Assembly (NCBI GenBank): GCA_021234155.1
Contig: JAJEKV010000897.1
Location: forward strand, 1-64,000
Direction of reading: 5' to 3'
DNA length: 64,000 nt
Source: Isoetes taiwanensis
Lineage: Eukaryota; Streptophyta; Lycopodiopsida; Isoetales; Isoetaceae
The position numbers and the translations under genes are program-made. The stretch's first letter is position 1, and every line of letters begins with the position of its first letter. Below the pieces are notes generated by a model. The model ran no database searches and was not told the DNA's origin. It saw only the letters and a list, made by a program, of their open reading frames with translations. Shown piece after piece: positions 50,690-61,769 of this stretch.

Positions 50690-51140
50690 ACTAGGGCCCC
50701 GAACATCCGGGTCCCTCCACTCATGGTGGAGCCGACCATGTCTTTGCCCCTAGCTACCTCTAGCTAAAACCGACAATGAACGTGGAACTAAGGTCCAAAC
50801 ACCGGGTCCTCTCCACTGCGGTGGAGCTGACCATAGCCACCTCTACCTAAGAATGAGAAGAAAAGTGGACTTGGACCAACATCTGGTCCTCTCCACGCTA
50901 AGGTGGAGCCGACCGTGCCCTTTGAACAAGCCACTACAATTTTATTTTAAACCTAACAAATAACAAGTCAAGTCGACTTGAACCCCGGTAAGTGATCCTC
51001 TCCACTCTAGGTGGAGCCGAGCCGTTCCTTGAACAAGCCACTCCTTAACCTAGAAAAATAAAATTTGATCATAGTGGAAGTGGACTCGAACCCGGCACAC
51101 ATGGTCCTTCCACTCTAGGTGGAGCCGAATTCGCGCCCTT
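50690..51140 (+). repeat. Five tandem repeats of about 100 bp, each with a small hairpin
   Basis: CTCCACT...GGTGGAGC(C/T)GA cores occur near 50,715, 50,810, 50,890, 51,000 and 51,106. Each pairs CTCCAC with GTGGAG across a short loop. The last three also share CTTGAACAAGCCACT-like sequence. Confidence 0.8.
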
Positions 51141-51355
51141 GAACAAGCGACTCTGGCCAAATTTTTTAACCTATTTAAAGCTATAAAAAAAAATGCAAGT
51201 GTGATGAACTTACCAAATGAAGAATGTGCAGACAAGATCCCCGCAGGGCCCAAATAAAAAAGGACAACCGCCAAAACCCGCAGAAAAAAGTTAAAAGAAT
51301 AAGAACAAAAAGAAGAAGATCGAAAAAATAAAAAATTAAAGCGGAAAAAATAGAA

Positions 51356-52118
51356 AATCAAGAAAAGAAAAAAAAAATGATCAAGAAGAAAATAAGGGTG
51401 GGGGGAAGAAGAAATAAGGGAAGGGTCAAGATTGGAAGGAAAAGCAATGGAAGGAGAGAAGAAGAAATGATGGGGGGGGGGGGAAGAGAAGAATAGGGAA
51501 GGGAAGAGAAAGAATAGAAGGAGGAAGAAGGGAAGAAGGGAAGGAAAAGAAATATGAAGAGAAAAAAATAAGAGAAGGAGAGAAGAGAGAAAAAAAAATA
51601 AGAGAAGAAGAAAGAATCAAGAAGGGAAGAAGAGAAAGAAAGAATAGAATCAAGAGAAGAGAAGAATAGAATCGAATAAGAGAAGAGAATAAGAGAATAA
51701 GAATAAGAGAAGAGAAGAATAGAATAGAATAAGAGAAGAGAAGAATAGAATAAGAGAAGAGAAGAATAGAATCGAAGGGGAAGAGAAATAATAGAAGGAG
51801 AAAGAAGGGAAGAAATAAGAGAGAAGGAAAAGGGAAGGAACTAAATATGAAGAGAAATGAGAGAAGAAGAGAAGAAATGAGAGAAGAAGAGAAGAAGGGA
51901 AGAAGAAAGAAGAGAAGGAAAGAAGAGAAGAAAATAAGAGAAATATGAAGAGAAATGAGAGAAGGAGAGAAGAAATGAGAAGAAATGAGAGAAGAAGAGA
52001 AGAAGAGAATAAGAAGAAGAGAGAAGAAGAGAAGGAAAGTAGAGAAGAGAAGAAGAAAGGAAGGGGAAAGAATAGAAGAGAAGAAATGAGAAGAAATAAG
52101 AGAGAAGAAGAAAATGAA
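51356..52118 (+). repeat. Purine-only tract of about 0.76 kb (GA-rich)
   Basis: The plus strand is almost entirely A and G, made of GAAGAGAA, AATAAGAGAA and GAAGAAGA-type words with rare T and almost no C. It includes a run of 12 G at 51,472-51,483. Serine/leucine/phenylalanine-rich frames on the minus strand are shadows of this composition. Confidence 0.9.
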
Positions 52119-52451
52119 GAACACAAAAACCTAGGCTAGGCATGCACCTTTCAAAAAAAAAACCTATTCAATCTAAAAAAATATGATGTACTAACCTTAG
52201 AATAGTTGCTTGCGTGTCGAAAAGTAGTAGCCGCAGATCGCCCAAAAAGCTCAAGAGGAAGTTTAAAAAGAAAGGAGCGGAAAAAGCCGCTACGTTTAAA
52301 AATTACAGCCCTGACGTGGATCGGATCCACGGACGTCGACGATTTTGTTATAGCGACGTTATGGACTTTATATTTTTTTTGACGCCTTTTTAAATGTGAC
52401 GCCATTAAAGTTTGTCCCTAGGCTTATTTAGATGTGGAGGCCTTTGAGAAC

Positions 52452-55400
52452 CGAGGATCCAATCGGGCTGGATAGGGGGAACCAGCTCGGAGGGTGGTCA
52501 TTAGCGCCTCCCGGGGAGCGCCACAAAGGGCTGCCTCGGGAACTGGGGTGGGACTCTCCCCTCTTGTGAGGGATCCCGCAAGGTCCCCGCCTCGCTTTGA
52601 CTTGGGGGAGGGTGCCGGCAGTTTGCCCCCGCGCCTTGGTCGTTCCACCGATTCTAATACTAACCCTTTGACCTAGACCTTCTCCAAAAATTCCAAAAAT
52701 TGGGGGCGTGTCGAGATGAATTAGGAATCCAGGCGGCAAAAAATCAGAATTTATTTTCGCATAATGCATTAATTCTTTAATTTATGAATGTCTTACACAG
52801 CACCGCGCCCCCGACTTCTAATTGCCACATCAGGGAGGAGGACAAGCCCAAACTCCCTTCCGTGGAGTTCCTATTACTCTGCCCAAAGGCGGCTTCTCGG
52901 CTGTGTCCCAACGCAACAGACCAAGACTTCGGCCCCAAACGCATAAAACCCTTCTAGAACACGGCAACCCACATGGTTTACGTTTGAAGGCCCTCTCCTT
53001 GTCGATTCGCCGAGACCTTGCGCCGTGACTTGACGTGGAGTGGGGGTGTTGACTTGAGCACGGACCCTAAAATCCCGGGAAGGCCGCTTTCCCCGAATTT
53101 CCTCTCCCTAAGGCACGGGGGCGGGACGGGCGACCTCCCCTCTCCGGAACTACAATTTGGCTCTGCCAATGGACTCAGAACATCGACATTGCCCTAGGGA
53201 CCAAGTTACGTGGGCCGAAGACCAAACTTCGGCCCAAAACGAAAACCCTTCTAGAACCACGGGCAACTCACGGGGTTTACGTTTTAGGAGGCCCTCTTGT
53301 CGATTTGGCCGGAACCTTTGCGCCGTGTCTTGGCGTGGAGTGGGGGAGTTGTTGGCCTTGAGCGGTGACCCTAAAATCCCCAAAGCTGCTTGCCCGGTTT
53401 CCTCTCCCTAAGGCCGCAGGGGCCGGGCCGGGCGACCTCCCCTCCCGGGAATCGCAATTTGGCTGCGCCAATGGACTCTTAACGTCGACATTGCCTTAGA
53501 GACCAAGTTCGTGGCCAGAAGACTAAAACTTCGGCCCCAAAGCGTAAAAACCCTTCTAGAGCCCGGCAACTCCACGGGGTTTACGTTTGGAGGCCCTCGC
53601 CTTGTAAATTTAGGGACCTTCTTGTAGGTGTCTTGGCGTGGGAGTGGGGGTGTTGGCCTTGAGGAAGCGATGACCCTAAAATCCCAAAGGCTGCTTGCCG
53701 AATTCAATTTATTACGAGGTTAATTATGCCATCCATGTCAAATAGCTTTAGGAAGCGGTCCGTTGAACAAGGGCATTCTCTTTATCCATATGCCTTGATA
53801 CTTAAAAAACACAACCATCATTACAAGCAACCAAATCTAAACCCCCAACCTTGTTAGTCTTTTTACTTTTTCTGTAATCATTTAACTTCATTCTATTAGT
53901 TATGATGCTTTTCTGTAATCATTTATCTTCATTCTAATAGTTATGATGCATATATTCTCAATGCAATCTTAGACCAAGTATAACGTCCAGCCAGCCAAGG
54001 TCAACCCCAAACGATCCCACAAACTCCATTTCTTTGACCTTAGCTAACCCTTTGACCTAGACCTTCTCGAAAATTTGAAAAATTGGATTAGGAATCGGTG
54101 GCAAAAATCGAATTTATTTTTCGCACAATGCATTAATTCGAATTTATGAATGTCTTGCCAGCAAAAGCGCCCCCGACTTCTACTTGCCACATGGAGGAGG
54201 ATGGACCCAAACTCCGGCTCCGTCAGTTCCCCTTGCTCGTGTATTCACCGGCTGCGGCTTTCTCGGCCCAGTCCCAGGATGGTTGCAAGTAAATGGAGCT
54301 GAAGGGACCAAGTCTCGGCCCCAAAGCGCCAAACCCTTCTAAGCACATGGCAACCCACGGGGTTTTACGTTTTGGAGGCCCTCCTTGTCGGTCGAGATGG
54401 CGGGACCTTGCACCGTGACTTGGCGATGGAGTGGGGGTGTTGGCGCCCTTGCTCCATATTCTCGGCGTGGACCCTAAAATCCCCCAAAAGTCGAACTTGC
54501 AACCCGAATTTCATCTCCCCAAGGCCACAGGGGCCGGGCTTAGGCGACCTCCCTCTCGGAATCGCGATTTGGCTCTGCCAATGGACTCGAAACGTCGACA
54601 TTGCCACGGGGACCAAGTTCCGTGGCGAAGACCACCCGACCTCCAAGAAGCGCCAGCGTAGCTCACTTCCATCACACTCGTGAGTCAATTGGCCTAGGAT
54701 GTGGATGCGGGATACTATCGTGGAGGGCGTGAGTGTTTCTTTCTTTTTGCAAAACCGACCTTGTAACTTGCCCTAAGGTAATTCGCATTCCGGGGAACGA
54801 TTTGGCGGGGGTCGATTTGCCATTCAGGAGCCTCCCGGTGCTAACGACAAGACATCTTGCGGTTTCTACAAGGTCGACCTCGGGGCGCCCATGGGGTTTG
54901 ACAAGTTCTCCGGGGCCGTCTGGAATCTTTTGGGCCTTCGAAGAGGGCCCCCCAAGCGGAGGATCCAGCGGTGGGATAGGGGAACCGCTCCGGGAGGATG
55001 GTCACAGCGTGCAGCCCCAGGGCCGGGGAGCCTGCCGGGAAGGGCTGCCTCGGGGAACTTTTGGATCCCCTCTTGGGGTGGGACTCTCCCCTCTTGTGAG
55101 GGATCCCTGCAAGGTCCCCGGCCTCGTTTGACTTGGGGAAGGGTGCCGGCTGGGGTTGCCACAGCGGGCCGCCCGGACCGGATTCTATCACTAACCCTTT
55201 GACCTAGACCTTCTCATAAAAATTTGAAAATTGGCGTGTGTGCTGGAGATGGATTAGGAATCCGGTGGCAAAAATCAAATTTATTTTTTGCACAATGCAT
55301 TAATTGCGAATTTATGAATGTTTTGCCCGCTACTTGGCGCCCCCGACTTCTACTTGCCCACGGGGAGGAGGATAGGCCCAAACTTCCATCCGTCAGTTCC

Positions 55401-58400
55401 CCTTGCTCCATATTCTCATCGGTCAGCTTCTCGGCTAAGGTCCCAAGTCACAACAGACCAGAGTCTCGGCCCCAAAGCGCAAACCCTTCTAGAACCACGG
55501 CAACCCCACGGGGTTTCACGTTTTGGAGGCCCCCTCTCCTTGTCGGCCAGGCGGGACCCAAGGTCGTGACTTGGCGTAGAGTGGGGGTGTTAGCCTTGAG
55601 CATGGACCCTAAAAATCCCCGAAGTTGCTTGCCCAATTTCCCTCTCCCCAAGGCCACAGGGGCCAGGGACGGGCGACCTCCTCTCCGAATCGCAATTTGG
55701 CTCACGCCAATGGACTCGAACGTCGACATTGCCTCCCCGGGACCAAGTTTCGCGGGCGGGGAAGACCACCCGACCTCCAAGAAGCGCCAAAGTAGCTCAC
55801 TTCATCACACTCGTAGTCAATTGGCCTAGGATGTGGGCGGGATCTTTGCGTGGAGGGCGTGAGTGTTTCTTTCTTTTTGCAAAACCGACCTTGTAACTTG
55901 CTCTCTAGGGTAATTTAGCCATTGGAACGATTTGGCAGGGTCGATTTGCCATTGGAGCCTCCCGGTGCCGGAGCGACAAGACACTGCGGTTTCTACAAGG
56001 GGTAGACCTCGGGATGCCCCGCGGTTTGACAAGTTCTCAGGACGATCTGGAATCTTTGGGCCTTTCGAAGAGGGGCCCCCGAATCCGGAGGATCCAGCGG
56101 GTGGGATAGGGAACAGGGCTCGGGAGGGTTGGTCGTGCGATGCACCCGGGGGAGCCAGTAGAAGGGGGCTGCCTCGGGAACTTTGGATCCCGCCTCTTGG
56201 GGTCGGGGCGCTCCCCTCTTGTGAGGGATCCCCGCAGGTCCCGGCCTCGTTTGACTTGGGAAGGGTGCGGCTGATTTATACAGCGGGCTGCCGCAAGCCG
56301 TTCTAATGCTAACCCTTTGACCTAGACCTTCTCCAAAAAATTTCTAAAATTGGGCCGTGTCTTTGGAGATGGATTAGGAATCTAGCGTAAAAAAATCAGA
56401 ATTTATTTTCATACAATGCATTAATTGCGAATTTATGAATGTCTTGCCCTTCGCAGCGCCCCCGACTTCTACTTGCCACATCGGGAGGAGGGCGGGGCCC
56501 AAACTCCGCTCCATCGGTTCCCGCTCTCCGTATTCTCGGCTGTAGCTTTTTCGCCCAGTCCCAAGTGCAACAGACCAAGTCCCGGCCCCCCAAAGCGCAA
56601 ACCCTTCTAGAACCCGGCAACCCAATAGGGTTTCGTTTTGGAGGCCCTCTCCTTGTCGGTCGGCGGGACCTTGGCGCCCGTGACTTGGCGTGGAGTGGGG
56701 TGTTGGCCTTGAGCACGGACCCTAAAATCCCCTAAGCTGCTTGCCCCATTTCCTCTCCCCAAGGCCACAGGGGACGAAGGCGACCTCCCTCTCCCTGGGA
56801 ATCGTGATTTGGCTCTCGCCAATGGACTCAAAACGTCGACATTGCCACGGGGACCAAGTTCGTGGCGGAAGACCACCCGAGCCTCAAGAAGCCAAAAGTA
56901 GCTCACTTCCATCACACTTTCGTAGTCAATTGGGCGTAGGATGTGGATGCGGGATCTTGTCGTGGAGGGCGTGAGTGTTTCTTTCTTTTACAAAACCCGA
57001 CCTTGTAACTTGCTCTCTAGGGCTAATTTCAGCCATTAGGACGATTTGGGTGGTCGATTTGCCATTCTAAAGCCTCCTCGTGTGCGAGCGACAAGACTTC
57101 TGCGGTTTCTACAAGGCCGACCTCGGGACTCCCCGGTTTGACAAGTTCTCCCGGACCCGATCACGGAATCTTTTGGGCCTTCGAAGAGGGGCCCCTGAGC
57201 GGAGTGGATCCAAGCGGTGGGATAGGGGAGGCAGGGCTCGGGAGGGTGGTCATTAGCGTGAGCCCCACGGGGGCTTATTTGCCCAGAAGGGTTTGCCTCG
57301 GGAACTTTTGGATCCCGCCTCTTGGGGTCCAGGACTCTCCCTCTTGTGAGGGATCCCCGCAAAGGTCTTGGCCTCGTTTGACTTGGGGAAGGGTGCCGGC
57401 TGGTTTCCACGCAAACGGCTGCCCCGACCGTTCTAATGCTAACCCTTGACCTAGACCTTCTCCTAAAATTTCGAAAAATTGGGTCGTGTCTTTGGAGATG
57501 GATTAGGAATCCAACCGCAAAAATCAGAATTTATTTTCGTACAATGCATTAATTGTGAATTTATGAATGTCTTGCCATGCAGCGCCCAGAGCTTCTACTT
57601 GCCACATCGGGAGGAGGACAGACCCAAACTCCTCTCCTCCGCTGGCCCCCTTGCTCCATATTCTGCACTGTAGCTTCTCGGCCTGTGTCCCAAGTGCACA
57701 GCAGACCAAGTCTCGCCCTCAAAATGCAAACCCTTCTAGGAACCTAGCAACCCACTGTGGTTTACGTTTTGGAGGCCCTCTCCTTGTCGGTCCGGGCGGG
57801 ACCTTGGCGTGACTTGACGTGGAGTGGGGGTGTTGACCTTGAGCCGCGGACCCCTAAAATCCCCACGGAAAGCCGCTTGCCCAATTTCCTCTCCCCAAGG
57901 CCACAGGGGACGGACCAGGCGACCTCCCTCTCGGGAATCGCGATTTGGCTCGCCAATGGACTCAAAGCGTCGACATTGCCTGGGGGACCAAGTTCCGTGG
58001 CAAAAAGACCACCCGACCTCCAAGAAGTGCCAAAGTAGCTCACTTCCATCACACTTTCGTAGTCAATTGGCTAGGATGTGGATGCTGGATATCTTGTCGT
58101 GGAGGGCGTGAGTGTTTCTTTCTTTTGCAAACCGACCTTGTAACTTGCTCCCTAGGGTAATTTCGCCATTCCGGGACGATTTGGCGAGGGGTCGATTTGC
58201 CATTCCGGAACCTCCGGTGCGAGCGACAAAGACACTGCGGTTTCTACAAGGCCGAGCCTCGGGGCTTGTGGTTTGACAAGTTATCGGACGATCACGGAAT
58301 CTTTTTGGGCCTTCCCAAAGAGGGGCCCTAAGCGGAGGATCCAGCGGTTGGATAGGGGAAGGGCTCGGGAGGGTGGTCATTAGCGTCGGCCAGGGGGCGC

Positions 58401-59308
58401 CGCGGGGAAGGGTACGCCTCGGGAACTTTTTGGATCCCGCCTCTTGGGGTCCAGGACTCTCCCCTCTTGTGAGGGATCTCTGCAAGGTCCCGGCCTGCTT
58501 TGACTTGGGAAGCCCCGCAGCGAAGAGCTACTTTGATCATTCTAATGCTAACCCTTTGACCTAGACCTTACCAAAAATTTCAAAATTGGGCTGTCTTTGG
58601 AGATGGATTATGAAGATCAACCCGGCAAAAATCGAATTTATTTTATTTACAATGCATTAATTGCGGATTTATGAATGTCTTGCCAACTGCAGAAGATCCC
58701 CAGGCTTCTACTTGCCACATCGGGAGGAGGAGCCGGGCCCAAACTCTGCTCGGGGTTCCCCTTGCTCCGCGTCTTCTACGGCTGCGGCTACCGGCCAGTC
58801 CCAAGTGCAGCAGGACCAAGTCTCCGCCCCCAAAAACGCCAAACCCTTCTAGAACACAGCAGCCCACGGGGTTTCACGTTTTTCGAGGCCCTCTCCTTGT
58901 CGGTCCGGGCGGGACCCTTGGCGTGATTTGGCGTGGAGTGGGGGTGTTGGCCTTGAGCGCGGACCTAAAATCCGGGGGGCTGCTTGCCCGAATTTCCTCT
59001 CCCAAAGGCCACGGGGCGGGACCAGGCGACCTCCTCTCCGGGATCGCGATTTGGCTCTGCCGATGGACTCGAAACGTCGACATTGCCACGGGGACCAAGT
59101 TGCGGGGAAGACCACCCGACCTCAAGAAGCGCCAAAGTAGCTCACTTCCATCACACTTTCGTAGTCAATTGGCCTGGGATGTGGATGCGGGGATCTTGTC
59201 GTGGAGGCGTGAGTGTTTCTTTCTTTTGCAAAACCCGACCTTGTAACTTGCTCCCTAGGGTAATTTAGCCATTCAGAACGATTTGGCGAGGTCGATTTGC
59301 CATTCATT
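52452..59308 (+). repeat. Tandem array of GC-rich units of about 1.1 kb, about six copies
   Basis: The landmark CTAACCCTTTGACCTAGACC recurs at 52,660, 54,044, 55,191, 56,309, 57,439 and 58,548, giving spacings of 1,384, 1,147, 1,118, 1,130 and 1,109. A second landmark, GTGAGTGTTTCTTTCTTTT, recurs at about 54,730, 55,860, 56,970, 58,108 and 59,209. Units run in the same order: an AT-rich TTTATTTTCGCACAATGCAT-type block, GCGCCCCCGACTTCTACTTG, CACGGGGTTTACGTTTTGGA, CCAATGGACTC...CGTCGACATTGCC, CACTCGTAGTCAATTGGCC and TTGTGAGGGATCCC. Copies differ mainly by one- to four-base indels at G/C runs. Open frames cross the units in all phases without conservation, so the array is not coding. Confidence 0.9.
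52905..53700 (+). repeat. Inner triplication of a segment of about 302 bp in the first unit
   Basis: CAATGGACTC recurs at 53,167 and 53,469 (302 bp apart), and the CCCTTCTAGA...TGGAGTGGGGG...CCTAAAATCCC block occurs three times. Local expansion explains why the first unit is longer; AT-rich sequence at 53,703-53,995, with its own 41 bp duplication, also interrupts it. Confidence 0.8.
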
Positions 59309-60145
59309 ACGTCACATATACATCTTGGCGTGTTATATAAATCACATATAAATCTTGGCGTGTCATATCGTCACATCGTCACATATCTCTTGGCGTGTCA
59401 TATCGACACATACATCACATACGTCACATATCACGGCGCCGCATGCGGCGTCCGCGTAAATAAACATCCACCGGGCGAGACACACCGCCGTCCACCAGCG
59501 CCCAAGCCCACGTGGCGTCAGCGATGGGCCAAGCCACCGTATGCGTGCGCATGCAGCGGCCTGGGATGTGGATGGAGGATCTTGTCGTGGGGCGTGAGTG
59601 TTTCTTTCTTTTGCAAAACCGACCTTGTAACTTGCTCCCCTAGGGTAATTTAGTCATTGGGATGATTTGGCGTGGTCGATTTGCCATTCATTACGTCATA
59701 TATCTTGGCGTGTCATATCGTCACATATATGTGCTTGGCGTGTCATATCACGTCACATACGTCACATATCGCATCTTGGCGTGTCATATCATTACATACG
59801 TCCACATCATCACATATACGGCGTCGCATGCGGCGCCACGATAAATAAACATCCACGGCGAGGCGGTGCCGGGTCCACCAGCCCAAGCCCACCAGCGTCA
59901 GCGATGGGCCAAACAGTAATATGCCGTCGCATGTGACGCGGCGTCATAAGCATCCACCGGGCGTGACATTTTTGCCGTCCCGGGCGCCAGCGTCCACAGG
60001 TGACGGATGCTCACGCCGTCGGCGATTGTCGAGCGTCGCACCACCGTCGCATGCGGCGATGTGCGGCGACGTGACGCGTCGCGTGGCGTCGCGCATGGTG
60101 GCGTTATTTGCGGCGTCGCGTCGCCTGAGGCGTCGCCAAGCCCGT
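59309..60145. promoter_or_regulatory. Right subterminal repeat zone of the CACTA-like element
   Basis: It holds many CTTGGCGTGTCATAT/CACATA repeats, CGCATGCGGCG at about 59,438, 59,826 and 60,049, and a CpG-rich GTCGC-dense last 230 bp mirroring the left end. A stray partial copy of the 1.1 kb unit (59,553-59,693) is embedded in it. Confidence 0.65.
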
Positions 60146-60171
60146 CGCTAAATGTCCATTCTCTTGTTGTG
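60146..60171 (-). repeat. Right terminal inverted repeat of the CACTA-like element
   Basis: Partner of 44,355-44,380; the last bases CTTGTTGTG are followed by ATCC (60,172-60,175). Confidence 0.8.
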
Positions 60172-60175
60172 ATCC

Positions 60176-60782
60176 ACCTCTACGCCAACATGATGGCGTA
60201 TGGTATTTGGCTTCTGATGCCTAATTCCTCTTTCAAGAATGTTTTCTATACTTGCTCCACCTGATTCCATAATTTATGCACCAGCTTATCCCACTGAGAT
60301 CTTTCTCCTTTTGACATGTTGATCTTTTTCCTTGCCTTCTGCTCCTATGAGGGGGTGTTATTGAAGTCACCACTTAAGACCCAATTGTTGACATTCTGCC
60401 CCTGTAGCCAGTTTGACATGTTTTTCCATTGCTCCTCTCTTTCTTCAGGGGAAGTAGAAGCATAGACATTAATAATGCCTACTTGTTCATTCTCCATCTC
60501 CAAAAAGACAACCTGCCATCTGCCCGAAGGATGTGAGAAGGAGCCTAATTTTTTGAGCCCATTCCACGCAATACAGATACCACCTTTAATGCCATCTGCT
60601 GGGGCCCATATGGAATCCCCATTGGGAAATATCCAATTTCCCAAATTTAAGGCCTCGAAAGCTGGAAGCCTGTGCTCCTGTAACAAAATTATGTCTGTTT
60701 TGATCTCCTTGAGAGGAATTAGAGCCCTTTTCCTATTCAGGGGACCCTTAATACCTCTCAAATTCCAAGAGACTATCTTCAT
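60176..60782 (-). pseudogene. L1-type LINE ORF2, 5' part (endonuclease N-terminal half)
   Basis: ORF2 starts at ATG 60,782-60,780 with MKIVSWNLRGIKGPLNRKRA. Endonuclease landmarks in order are the WNLRG asparagine, ILLQEHRL (metal-binding glutamate), WQVVFLEMENEQVGIINVYA (Tyr) and VLSGDFNNTPS (catalytic Asp/Asn). A TAG follows at about 60,347-60,345, after which EQKARKKINMSKGERSQWDK still fits the family to about 60,270. The next expected part (YSWSNKRKGSD) is found at 43.6 kb. The start codon overlaps the ORF1 stop as ATGA. This is a genuine but interrupted L1-type gene. Confidence 0.85.
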
Positions 60783-61720
60783 TGGAGTTTGGAGCTTCGA
60801 GTAACAGGCCCATGTTCACTCGGAGTATAGACCTTTTTTTGCCTCTTTTTGATCTGTGGAAGTGGAGTAACAAAAGATTGTTCATTGGATTTCTTAATGG
60901 AATCATTTTCTATTTCTTCATCACTTCCTCCTTCATCATCCCAGAACTTTCCAGACAGTCTAGATGAGGGATCCTTCAACTCTTTTAACTGTGCAGCCGA
61001 TGCATAAATATTTCTCCTTCCACAAGACTAGCATACAACTCTTCATTTGCACCCAACTCCCCCTCTGTTGCAATATTCAGTTGAGGTTTCAATTGGATCA
61101 AATCCTTGGCAGGAGCAACTGTTGTGGACTCCTTTCCTCCCTCCCCAATGGTGTGAGGAAGGGTGTTTGTTAGAACATCCTCTGTCGCTGGTTCCAAGCC
61201 CATTTTTTTTTAGCCTTTAGGGAAGAGCTCCAGAATAGGAAGTGGAGAGTCAACATTGTAGTCAATTGGAGGCACCAGAAGGGAAACCTTGGGTGAGCTA
61301 GGTTCACCTTTATCTTTATATCCAGAAGAGTCCTCCGAAGAGGAGTAATCATTTGCCTGGGGCAATTCGGGTTCTCTTATCGTAAGAGACAAGGATCTGA
61401 CCTCTTCAGAAATGTTGGGTTGTGGCACATTCTCCTCCGTAATTCCTTTCCCTTTGGAATCGGGATTGTTCAGGACCTTAACCTTAGAGACATCCTCCAG
61501 AAATTGTACTTTTCTTTTCCATTCACTCCTCAATTTCTTTTCCACACTCTTTCCCGACTCCACCCTTGTTTTTTCCTTCTCCTTTTCTTCCCTAATTCTT
61601 TGCCTTTTTTCACTGCCGTTTTTATTCTGTCTTTGTCTTTCTTGCTTCCCCTTGTTTGGCGTGATCCAATACCCTCCTTCTGCTTCCCCAAATTTTGTTC
61701 TTGTGATATCTCCTTAACTT
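60779..61720 (-). pseudogene. L1-type LINE ORF1, C-terminal basic/acidic part
   Basis: Minus-strand frames join as one decayed ORF1. From about 61,720: EAEGGYWITPNKGKQERQRQ, then a highly charged EKEKEKTRVESGKSVEKK stretch, in frame to 61,210. A frameshift leads to 61,203-60,985 (ELGANEELYASLVEGE), and another to 60,979-60,779 (SGKFWDDEGGSDEEIEND, ending VTRSSKLQ). Its TGA overlaps the ORF2 ATG. The charged tail after a nucleic-acid-binding domain is usual for plant L1 ORF1, an RNA-binding chaperone. The N-terminal domain is not on this strand; see the inverted fragment at 61.77-62.06 kb. Confidence 0.65.
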
Positions 61721-61769
61721 CTCTCTCTCCCTTACAAACTTTCCCTCCATGCAGCCTAATGCCATATGC

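Larger units (their letters stand above)
44355..60171. mobile_element. CACTA-like DNA transposon, about 15.8 kb, satellite-bearing
   Basis: The ends are inverted repeats: left CACAACAAGAAAAGGTCATT followed by TAGCG; right, in reverse complement, CACAACAAGAGAATGGACAT followed by TTAGCG. This resembles the CACTACAAGAAAA...TTAGCG termini of plant CACTA (En/Spm) elements, with A instead of T at position four. Both ends carry GC-rich subterminal zones with CGCATGCGGCG motifs. Inside lie AT-rich filler, a PPR gene fragment (46.09-46.41 kb), a possible transposase remnant (50.3 kb), about 100 bp hairpin repeats, a purine tract and a 6.9 kb array of units of about 1.1 kb. No intact TNP2 transposase is seen, so it is probably non-autonomous. 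It sits inside LINE sequence. Confidence 0.75.

Noticed and set aside
51426-52143. Minus-strand frames of 100-232 codons rich in Ser, Leu and Phe
   Set aside because: Three overlapping frames are open because the strand is almost pure pyrimidine; this is composition, not coding.
52424-59246. Many open frames of 60-200 codons on both strands
   Set aside because: They fall in the 1.1 kb tandem units. The same unit is open in different frames in different copies, so the protein sequence is not conserved.
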